Shown here: positions 32,501 to 44,500 of the stretch, in pieces
Layout of the letters: each line of letters starts with the position of its first letter
Position numbering within the stretch: the stretch's first letter is position 1
Assembly: GCA_964017195.1 (NCBI GenBank)
Contig: OZ024890.1
Coordinates: 70,981,376 to 71,045,375, forward strand
Source of the DNA: Siderastrea radians
Taxonomy: Eukaryota; Cnidaria; Anthozoa; Scleractinia; Rhizangiidae
Direction of reading: 5' to 3'
DNA: 64,000 nucleotides
Notes under the pieces: model-generated
What the model was told of the DNA's origin: nothing
Databases searched by the model: none
What the model saw: only the letters and a program-made list of their open reading frames with translations
Position numbers and translations under genes: made by a program

Positions 32501-35500
32501 CTTGCCTCAGCAGTTTCAGTACTAAATGATAAATTAGTAGCAGTCTACTCTCATCTGCACCATTTTTTTGTTGACTACTTTTCAAGGTTTCAAGGTTTAT
32601 TTTTTGGAATTTTACCAAAAACAAAATACAAAGGGCATTTACATGTAATTTGAAAGCTGTACTCAATATCAAAGCTTTTAATAACTGGGAAAATATTCAT
32701 GGAAGGAGAGCAAAACAATATAAGGGAGCATCAAAGGTGTGCACGCATATTTGACAAACATTCTATAAAAGTCAAATGAATACACGCAATACAGAGTACT
32801 TGAGCCACTTTTAAAGGGTATTGTAATTATTATTTGCATTTTAAATATTTTGCAGTACCTTGTTTATTGTGCCTGACTAAATTTTGAATCATGAAAATCA
32901 CTAAACTTAGGAGAAGTTTGCAAAACTGGGTGTCAGTACCTAAAGTTTGTCCATTTTAGCTTTGCCTGCATTTTCTATGTTTCCTTAATAATCATTCTTT
33001 GGCTTCAAAGGCCATTTGTCAAAAAGAAGGGGGGGGGGGACAAGACTTGTAACTTGTACATCATTATTTCTTCATAGCATATGATAGGGTGTGCCTAAGT
33101 GATGTTCTTTCAAAATGGAAACAAGGAGTTGCTGATGGTGATGTGGTGATATCTCATAAACCCTTGGAAAAGTCAGAAACTCCTTACCTGCCTTTTGTTG
33201 GTAAGTAAAATCACATAACCGCCATTTCAGGCTAAGTCACTCATATGCCCTGCCTGATCAATCGATTACAATTGATCATCAGAAATCCAATCAATCAATC
33301 GGTAACAATTGATGACAATTAGTTAATTGCTATTGATTGCCATCGGCCAATCGATGACCAATTGATAATCACAAGCTGGAGTCCTCTAATTGCTATCGAT
33401 TCCCATCGATTGCAATCGATCGCCATCGACTGCCATCAATTACTAATTGACTGTCGTTGTTATAAAAGGGGGTAGGAACGCCTGCTCGACTCCTACTTCA
33501 CGTCTAACTAAGCCGCGCTAACATATCTCAGTCTTTCTGAGCAAGTTTGCTTCTTGTATTTTTGGAGTCGGTTAAGTTCGGAGGACGTTTAAATGGTGAA
33601 GGAATTGATGCTTTTTAAATTAAGGCATCGCATTATTAAGACTGCTGTTAAGGTCATATTTAATATTAATTTGTATGATTGACTCCTGTGGCTTTATGCC
33701 TGTTTGGTATCCTGTTATCCTGTTATCCTTGGAGTATCATCCGTGAATTTGTTTAGTCACTGATTCCACTGAATTGCCTGCACTGTAATTGGGTTTATTA
33801 TGTACATGAATGATTGTTTTTAAATGTTGTTTTTATTATTATTTAATTTTGTTTGGTGTGCAGGGAATGGTAATGTTGGAGTTGTAGCAACAGACCGCTC
33901 TTACCTTCATTTAGCATTGAACCAGCCTAGCATGAACTGGTTAAAGCTGCCATTCTCTCCTCTGGTGACTGCAAAAGCTGCCAATGTCCCCAAACCAGTA
34001 GGTAAGAAATGGTACAATATGGCACGTTTTTGCTTTATTTGCATTGTGAAAGCAATGAGCCAGCTAAGTAAATTGTTTTGGTCAATTAATGAACATAATT
34101 ATATTAACATAACAGAGGTGTTTACCCGGTATTTCTTTTGCAGAGGCAACTGTTCTTGATTTTAAACAAGGCTTGGTGCATCAAATTCAAACTTATTCAT
34201 TTGTAAGTATATCCTCAAAAATTATTGTTGTCTTATTTGGCAGAAAGACAAGGCTTTTGGGGAACAGCAGTACATGTACATTTAATGGGAACAGGTGCTA
34301 GCTTTCAGGTGTCATGATTATGCAGTTCAAACAGCAACTCTTAAGTACCTACTGTCTGGTCAGTGGTGATTAAGCTGTCCTGGAAGACGTCTGACCAAGC
34401 CATGGCTGAAGCTCTGACTTTTAAGTTTAGTTGCTTGAGTTTGAGAGCAGGTAATAAACTTAGAATAGAAATACTGGGTGCACAAAGTCCTCAGAAGCGA
34501 GACAGCTGTTACAGCATGAAACCTGTCATTGGAATACTTCAAACACTGGCAGAAATCACTTATAATATAACCAATTTGCCAAGCTTTGACGCCTTTCTTG
34601 TAATAAAATATCTGACCATGATTACTACTGTAATTGTTTTTAACAGAGCCATGGTTGTGTGATTATTGAGAATGTGGTGTATGCCCATCGCAGTCAGCCA
34701 TCTGTCTTGGTGCAAGAAGTTGTGGTTGTTAACCATGGGGTTTGTATGCATAATGTTCAATAGTGAAAGTGGAATGAACATTTAGCTGTAGGCATATAAC
34801 GTGGAAAGCACTTTCCATGAATTATTTGGAAGAATGGGTGGAAATGGAAGTGCAAGCCATGGAAATGCAAGCTGACTGCAAGCCATTTCAAGGTCTTCCA
34901 AACTTATATACACCTAACAGTAAAACAAAGGACTTTTCTATTTCATTCATTTATTTTGTGAAAAATTAAATAAATCAAACATGTAAATTTGCTGCTTCTA
35001 CTAAACAAGAACTGTACATTGCATTTTGCTGTGCATCTGTACAGTTTGAAAGCCAAGAAATACACCAGACTGTTGTGGAAACAGTACAAGTCATTAATTT
35101 TTTAAATGTGTGACTAACATTTTATTTGGACTTACCACATTTTTAACTTCCAAAATTAGAAAACAAATACAACCTTTATGTACCCCTTAACTACATACTG
35201 TACATATTGAATGTGGCATGTAGAGCTTGAAGGTCTCAATTTTGTGCTTTTGTGGATAAGACATTTCCATGAACCTTTGGTAAGAGATTTTAAATTGAGC
35301 AAAATATTGACCAATACAGCAATTAAGCTGCCTAGCATTGTGTGCCGTGCTGTGCTCCTGGAAGTGAAAGGACCAACTTGAGATAGCAAGACATCTCAAT
35401 ATAGCTAAACTATTATTTTGTTATTATTGGAAAAAAAAGTTTTTTTATGAAAAAGACTTTGATTTTTGGTCCTCTAGATCTCTGTGATAACAATCACACT

Positions 35501-38500
35501 TGTCGGCATTTTATTTTTAGCATGATGGAATCCAAGTTTTACTCACACACGAGGGAGCAAACTCCTGGAAAGGGTCTACAACTAAAAGTTTGAGGTACAA
35601 AATTTTGTTGTGTTCTAGAATGTGTGCAGTTCCTTACAAGATTGTAAAACAATTTGAAACTTTGATGGACTGAAGCAATTAAATTGTACATATGGTGTTA
35701 ACACTGGACATGTGTGACTGTACTCGCCTCCTACGGAGTCTTTTTTAGGGGAATCATACAACCAGTACAACTTCCCTTTAAACGACTTCACAGAAGGGAG
35801 GGTCTATTATACTCTGGCGGTTTGGTGATTTAAGCCAATTTTGAGTGCCAGTTTGCCGTTACATTCGCAATAATGTGGCGGTTTACGGTTAAGAAATTAT
35901 TGCGTGGTTGAGGAAAATTATAACTTTATCATGCGGTTTTCTATGGGGGCCCGTTCTGGTCAAAATTACATTAATTAAATTTATTAAATCAGAATTAATA
36001 AAACTGTTTGTTCAATTATTTTTGTGGTATTTTACAAATAATTATATCATTCTACTCTTCGAATTATTTTTACGTCTTTTAATTTATTTTACCTGTCTTA
36101 GATTTTTCATTCCTTCCGTGAATTATTTTTTCCTGTGCACGAATTTCTTAGCAAATCCCATACGCCATTGCACACTTTTTGGAATCCCATAAGCCATTGT
36201 TCACCCTCGTTCAATATGGCGGCTGAAGGTTCCACGTGGAGCGATGATCAGAAAGATGAAATTATCAGAATTGCAGAGAGTGCAATCGAAACTATAACTC
36301 AACTTTCAAACGTAGTGGGGAGATCAAACGGTGCTCGTGCTCCTGCTACAGCTCCAAGTAACTCGGGCAGTTCTCGCTCAGAAAACGCTGTTGATGAACT
36401 TCATCGCAGATTTCCAACTGCAGGATCGAGATTTAATTCTAGAGGTTCAAGGTCGAGATCTGCACGTCCTGCACCGTATCCTTCTCGGCGTCCCGCTGGA
36501 CGACCCCGCGAGTCACTGACCGTGTCAAAAGATGTAATTGTTATCGAATATGAGCATGATCGAGTTCCTTCCAAAACAGAAAAGATCGAACTCGAGAAAT
36601 CCAAACAAGTTATATCTGGTTTTGAAGTTAATAGAGAATGGACTGCTAAACAGCTCGAAAAAAAGTTGGAAGCGTTGTTGAAAGGTACTCAGATGGAAGG
36701 ATTTTGCTTTGAAATAATGAAGAACTGCTCCGGAACACTACCCGTACGAAAATGGAAGCCCTGTAAAATGACTGCCATTTGGCTTAACTTTGACTAGCAG
36801 CCTTTCTGCAGCCATTTGACAGTCAAATGACAGCCAGTTTACAGCATTTAGCAAAAACTACACGCTGCTGTTTGACTGCAACGAACTAAGTTCTGCAGCA
36901 GTTAAGCTGCAGTTATTTAGCAGCCGTTTTTATGCTGTTGAATGACTACAGTTTGGCTTCTCAAGCAGTCAATAAAATATTAATATTCTGCACGCTTCCG
37001 TCATCTTTCTTTAGTTAATGCCATGTAAAAGAAAACTTAATGTTGACTACACTTTGACTGCTAACCTTTATTTAATTCAGCGCAACCCTGGTTCAGCGCT
37101 CACAAACAGTTTTAAGTCCCAATTGAAGCCGCAGCTATCTAGAAATGTAGAACAGATCACGGCCCGGGCCAACGAAAAGATACTACGGCATACGAAATGG
37201 AGTGTTTACTGACTCACCACGCTGCTTCTTGTTTCAAGTTTTATCCATCAGGAATATTTACTAGTAAAGCCCCTTCGAACAAACCTCTGCATAAACGATG
37301 CTCCTCTATGCATTTTGCAGCATTTACACACCTCTTACTGCAGCCCGGCAAAATTCGAAACTTCGGGATCACGAGTTCTAAAAGGACCTCTTATTTACCG
37401 TGCTCTCGAGTTTCAACATGTTTGCAGACGTCACGGCCAACAGCATGCGATCAATTTCCGTCGGACATGCAATGTTTCAAAATACTTCAAAGGTAAATCC
37501 TTTGTTCTCAAACATTTTTTCTTGCAAAGTACTTCGGCTTTCCTCAAAATATTTCTGTCCAACAGTGTTTTGTACGCTTTTGAGCAAAACATATCATCAG
37601 GAGACTACACGTGATATGTAAACTGATACTCGCGGAATGCGCGCTTGACTAATAAACGGCGGTTACTTTGGCGGTCAACGGTTGAATCGCTGGTCATGAG
37701 GTTGTGTTTTTGTTCGTGTGTTCTTCATTTTCCTCAGAATGTTTCAAGGCAACATCAAGAAACGAACTTAGATATGCTTAGAATGAACTGCAAACAACAA
37801 TGGATAAATGTGCTTAGAATGAACTGCAAACAGCAACATTATTTTTGGAATATGACAGACAGATTTCGTGCAAGATGTCATGTTTACTGATTTTGAACGC
37901 CAAGTGCTGCACTGTGAGACTTTGAACAGTTAGAACTTATCCTACTAAATATCAGCGTGAAATTGATTTCTGGATTTACCAGCATTTGGTGGACGTCTCA
38001 AGACGAAGAATGTGTAAATGTTCACGCGCTTCGGCCAGTGATCGGACCAGCAGGGTATATTTCAAACGGAGCGAAAAAATGTAATTCAAGTTTGCGTCTA
38101 AATTTTCTCGCCGCTCCACTTGGTAAGTCCACTGATCAATGTCTTTTTGCAACAAATTAATAGAAGCTTGTGTATTGTGCTTTTGATTCCTTGCTTCCCC
38201 AAAAATGTTTGTTGGCCAAACTGTATCTTTCTGAGAAGTAAACATGCACTGATGGGAGCTTTCGAACAATTTGTCATTCAGTCAATGATGCTACATTTAA
38301 ATCTGGAGCTTGCAAGGTTCTAGTCCAAGTGAATAATTAATTTTAGACGTTTTTCTGATCTGTTATACAGAAAATATAAATATTAAACAAAATAATGTTA
38401 GAAATAAACATGCAATTTTGTATTCCTTATAACTTGACCAATTTTAATTGTCCGCGGAATAAATTTCACTACGTATACCTGTAACTGTCTACACGTGCTG

Positions 38501-41500
38501 TTTATCGACTCTATCAAGACCCACAGCCTTCCACAATAGTTTAAATTGATGCTATTGCTTTCGTGAGATAAGGCGTAATAATAGTAAGTATCTGAGCAGT
38601 TAAGGGTTTCAGAAATGCTGCTAACGGGATACAATAGTAAAATTTTAAAGTCAAATTATACCCAGGTGTTATATGACATTAAGATCAGTTAAAAAGAGCA
38701 GTCAAAAAGCAGTTAATGGGCAGTCTTTTCACAGGAAATACCAGTCATTCCTGAATGTCTCCCTGAAATGACCTTTGACTGCAATTTGACTGCTTCTTCA
38801 CTGCAGAATAGCTGCTCTGCAGAACAGCTGCATTATGACTGTATTTTGAAGTCATAAAACAGTCAAAAATTGAAAGAACTACAGTCAAAATCCAACACTC
38901 AAATAACTGACTGCAGAATAGCTGCATTATGACTACATTTGGAAGTCATACAAAAGTCAAAAATTGAAAGAACTGCAGTCAAACTGCTGCAGTCAAATAA
39001 CAGTCAATCTGCAGTTAAGCTACAGTGAAAAGTAAGTCAAAATAAAGAGCTGCAGCAGCCCTGCCAATTTGGTAAGGGTAGTCACCCCAAACGTCCCAAG
39101 TGGTAGGAAGATAGACTCAAAACTTTTACTGAAGTCAATCGCCCCAACCGGATGTATTTACATAAGGTTACTTGCTGAGCTGGATGATGAAAGTGATGAA
39201 ATGCTTGAACACTCAGTTTTCAGCATACCAGAAAACCAAGCTGAAGCTAGTTTCACAGCAACAACCAGTACTTCATCATTTACCACAACATTGTCTAGCA
39301 GCAGTTCTTCTACCATGACCCTGCCATCATCTAGCAGCAGATCATCATCAACGGTGTCTTCGTCTATCATCACACCATCATCTACCAACACGACTGGAGC
39401 CACAGTGGACCTCACTGTTGCAACCAGTCATAATAGTGCAGGCACATCAGAAGAAAGTGTTGATCTCTTGAATGCCACTGCTTCAAACAGAGAAGAGCAT
39501 CCCATTCAGTGCCCATTTGATATAAATGCAATAATCAGTGACGCTAAAAGCAAAAATCTTACAGACCCTGTAGAACTATTAAGGTTCCTTCAAGAGAGGA
39601 TTGTTAAAGGAAGACAACTCGACTTGACCTCTCTCGAAGAAACATGTGATGGGGAAACAACCTTTATCACTGTTGACAGGGACAAAGTTCTTGAAACAAC
39701 CCTCAGTGAACTGGAATTTGTTGATGACTACACATTAACCTTTAAAGTGGATTTTATGGGAGAAGTGTCAGTTGACTTAGGAGGGCCACGAAAGGAGTGG
39801 ATCAGATTGGTTAACAGAGAAATGAAGGCAAAGTACTTTGATAATGGTTTAAGAGAATACCTTTCACAAGATTACTATTATGTCGGTATCATGATTGCAG
39901 TAGCAATGTTACAGAATGGTCAAATGCCTGCATTCATTGATGACCACATTTTACAGGAGATTCTTTCAAGAAACAGAAGCCTTGATCCTTGTGTAAATGA
40001 AATGAAGGCTGGACTTGAGAAGCTGGGAATGTTATCAGCTCTTCAACAACTTCCCACACTCATTAATTTGCTGAGACCAGGCTCACAACGCAAGGTGAAT
40101 GTCCCAAGACTTCTGCAAATGCTGAAGCCGAAATTTTCAGAAGAAGGAAGCAATGCAATCGGATACGAGAAAGAGGTGTATATGTTGTTTGTAAGATATG
40201 TTAGAGAAGTTGCAAGTGGCCAACGGTCCTGTGGGAGTAGGAAACTTGAGTCATGCCATATTTTAGAATTTGTCACAGGTGCATCTGAAGAACCTGTCCT
40301 AGGATTTGCAATGAATCCATATATAGAATTTGACATTCCAATCATCACAAGAGTTCAAAATTCCATCCCCCAGGAGGCAAGTGCCCAAGTTTCTCCTGAC
40401 CAAGACCCAGGTCTCCAACAAGAAAGTACTGAGGAGTCCACTGCCCGAGAGGAAAAACCCATGGTGCGTGCAGGGTTCACACCTACTGCCCATTGTTGTG
40501 GTAATGTGTTGCATCTTCCGAGAGCAACCCATGAGGTTCAGTTGCCTCCTCAGCAGAAGTTGTTTGACATTTATGATCTTGCATTCTCATCATCTTTCTT
40601 TGGTAAAGTTTAAAGCTCTCAGATAAGATTTGTGTTTCCAGAAAATTTGCATTGCTCCCCATGGTTCACAGTGGAAATTTATCTGCCACCTGGGGAGGTA
40701 TGGATATTTCCAGAAATACAAATTCTTTAATATGTTTTAATATTTAATATTCATTAATTTTTTCATCACTGTTACCAAAACATGCGATTGTTTGAAAAGA
40801 TTAAAAGAAATTGATTGCAAAATCAAATACAGTGAAAAAATGATGTATATTCAGACAAAACAGTTAAAATAGCAATCAATGTTTTAGTATCATTATGCAG
40901 ATGATTTCTTATTTCATCAGCATTTCATTGTTTTAAAAAACTGTTTCTCAGACAAAACAGTTCAACCATTATTGCCAAGGATGAATTAATGATTTCATCA
41001 TTACGAGTTACATTTCATTTCACATTTGAATAATACACTTTTCCAACAAATAGATCAAAATCCACAGAAGATTCTATGCAAAACTTAATGTTAATGAGAT
41101 GGTTGTCTGGCTTTGCACTTCATGCATGTGAGAATTATTTGAAAATGTTACTAACAGTCTCTTGCTAGTATTTTTTTGTGTGCATATTTTTCAGTGTACC
41201 AGATTGTCTTGCCTCTCACCTCTCTCTTGGCATTACAAAACAATACAAGATAAAGTCTGGCAAAATTACCACATACTTGTCACTTGGCACTAAATAATAG
41301 TAAACTCAAAATTTGTCTTTAAATGAAATTATGCTTTGAATTTTGAACTTCCATTTCAAGAGCAATTTATGACTGTAATTATTGTGAGTGTAATTATGTA
41401 TTTGTCATAGAGACAAACTGGAAAATTGAGTTCACTGCTTGCCTGTTAAAAGAAGTTTATGGGGATATATATTGATATTTTGCAGAAAATATCCATACTG

Positions 41501-44500
41501 TCATCATGGGTTAAAGCTTCTCTCCTGCTACCACTCACCTTTCTGGACAATTTTTTTTCACAAATTTCAAAATCCCTTGTCTGACTGGGTATGGATATTT
41601 TCTACTATCATTCTTTCTTGTTCATTGGCTCTGTTCATTGTTCATGTTTATTGACCCGTTTCTGTTGAGTTTATTTAAGTTACACATTAAAATGTTGTCA
41701 ATAAGACCTTTTGAAGTCTACTTGTTAATATTTTTTTTGTGTTCATGCAAATTGCCCTTCAAGCCTTACTAGCATGTACACAAAACAAAAAGAATTTGAA
41801 CCTGCAGTGAGGCTTGGAAGGCAATTTGCATGTACACAAAAGAATAACAAATAGGCTGCAAAAGGTCTATTGTAAGATTTACAATGAAAGCCTGTTGAGG
41901 TTTGTTACAAAAAAGAAATAAAGAATGCTGGGAGTAGAGTTCAGTGTTTATTTAAACATACATGTACAGTGCTGTTTGCAACATCTATGGGATTTTTTGT
42001 CAATGACTGCAGGTCAAATTAACCAAAACTGTATTTGTTGTTAAATGACTCATCCACACTCGGGCAAAGAGGAAATGGTTATACATTTCATTTTATATGG
42101 AAGAAAAATTAATCACCAACTTCAAACTTGGACAATGTAACCCCTTTCAGTGGATTCTTACATCTTTTTTTCAAAATCATAGTTATATTTCTGAGATGAA
42201 ATAGTGAACATGTCAGTCCACTGGCTGACAGTGACCAGGCATGCTCAAAATATACACTGTGAGCCTCCTTGGAAAGTGGTTAAGAAATCTAGCAGTCATT
42301 AATATTAAAAGGCTGCACCTTGCTAGCTTTTAGTAGTCCCATAAGTGGATAACATATCTAATGCCAGCTTCCAGACTGTCCACATTGCTTAGGTTACATT
42401 TTCTATTAAAATTCTAACTAGAGAAAGAATGAGTAAACTCTACACATTGCTTGAAATGTTAACTCCACAGTTCTCATCATTTTGTAATGGACTTGGCATT
42501 TGGGTTAACTGTTCATCAGATAACTCAATTGCTGGAGGAATAACATTTACTTGGTAATCTTCTTCTTCAATTGACAGAACACCCTCTAGATCCATGCCAA
42601 AGTCTTCAATTTCTTCTGGTGACAGCGCAGTGTGCCCAGAATGCATGTTCTCTAACATTCCCCGTTCCCACATTTGCAAGGGTGACTGGTTGTTTTCAGT
42701 TGAAACTGGGTGATTGTTCATTTGCTGAATAAATTCTTCCAAAGATCTATTGATCCTGGGAGAATAGACATGGTGAAGACTGAATAAATGAACATCATCA
42801 GATATGTCAAGAATGCTTTCATCTTCCATCGCCTCAAAAATGCGCGCATAAAAGGCCAGCACCCCAGAGTAAACATCTCGATGAGCTCTTTCGACTCTGG
42901 AGTTGTGCACTGAGGATCCAGTGATGATGCTTCCTCTGCCTTCTCCTCGGTGTTCTATCATGTATTGACCAACATAAAAGTTTTCCATTCCATAGTCACA
43001 GCGAACACGTGATGGTAGTCCCCACTTTTCCACTCCATTTTGAAACAAAGAGAGGACTGTATCAGCCTTGTTGTTGTTACAACACGAAGCATAAACTATC
43101 AATCTGGTCTTGCCATCAATGCAAACATGAGTGATCAATTTGTGTCGTATTAGTTTGTGTCCAGAATCTATATGCCAAAGGCTGTTAGGGGTTGGGACAA
43201 AATATTTTCTGCGATGGATTGTCATTCTCCACCGCAGAGCAGTGCCATCGGGGTCGACACGACGTAAGCACTCACTGACCCTCCATCTTTGAATGCGTAA
43301 ACCACGCCTTCTCAACGCACCAATGAACCTTCTCCTTCCCACATTAGGTGTAAGGGGGCCTTCGCATGAGTTACCTGTTACACTTGCATAAATCTGATCT
43401 AATTCATCATCGGTTATATCTGAATATCGCTCAAATTCGTCACTCAGTCCAAACTCCCTGCGCCTTCGCTGGATGGTAGAAACACTCACCTGGAGCATGT
43501 CTGCTATTTTTTGCCAAGAGAAATAAAGGGAGCGCAAGTGTTCTAGCTGATCCTTAGAGATGTCATAACGTCTTCGTCCAGGTCCAGGTGTAATTGTCAC
43601 AGATGTAGAGTAAGCAGTGTCCTGATCAAACACTTCAGCGTGCTCTCTGTTTTCTATCTCAACTGGCAAAATGTTAATCATTTCAGACACAGATTCGCTT
43701 AAATTCTGAAGTGGTGCTTGTATAGCACTTGTCGGTAGCCCTGTCGGATTGGGTCACCTCGTTGCAAGTCACTTATCAACAGAGATAAGGTTCTTCTGGC
43801 TTCTAGCAAAACACGTCTTGCTTCAACTAAAGCATCCGTTGTTAAATGCACATTCTCAGGAGTCAAGAATAGCCGAAACACTGCCTTTAAATTTTGTAGA
43901 AAATGACGAAAACCTCCCTCATTTCTTTCTCGAATAACCACACTTCTGGCCGCCATCTTGGAACTACCCTGAGGCTTATGGGATTCCAAAAAGTGTGCAG
44001 TGGCGTATGGGATTTGCTAAGAAATTCGTGCACAGGAAAAAATAATTCACGGAAGGAATGAAAAATCTAAGACAGGTAAAATAAATTAAAAGACGTAAAA
44101 ATAATTCGAAGAGTAGATATAATTATTTGTAAAATACCACAAAAATAATTGAACAAACAGTTTTATTAATTCTGATTTAATAAATTTAATTAATGTAATT
44201 TTGACCAGAACGGGCCCCCATAGTTTTCGGTCTTTTCATGTTTGGTGGCGGTTCTTCAAACCATATGTGTGGTCGCTTTATTTCCCTTGAACCTTCCTCC
44301 TAGACAAAAGAGTGCCTTTCAGGGGTAGAGTAAGGCAGGAGTTTTACTGCTGTCTCCCCCTGCAGGTCCCTGCAGAGAGGTAATTTGATAACAGGCCAGG
44401 CTTCAAAGCCAAAGAAAGCACACGGAATGATGGTGGTCGTGCATCTTGAGTCAGATACTGTTAAAAAGGGTGATGGGCCTGCGTGACTCCCGCGCGCATG

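Larger units (their letters stand above)
35942..44222. mobile_element. 8.28-kb autonomous TIR DNA transposon (IS3EU/integrase-type), nested
   Basis: The ends are TATGGGGGCCCGTTCTGG and its inverted complement, with inverted repeats of about 250 bp (35942-36195 and 43973-44222). The target duplication is GTTTTC on both sides (35936-35941 and 44223-44228). It carries convergent genes: a HECT-type protein on plus and an integrase-fold DDE transposase on minus. Long TIRs, a 6-bp TSD and an integrase-like transposase fit the eukaryotic IS3EU type as I remember it. Ginger-type elements are the alternative, but usually have shorter TSDs. Confidence 0.85.
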
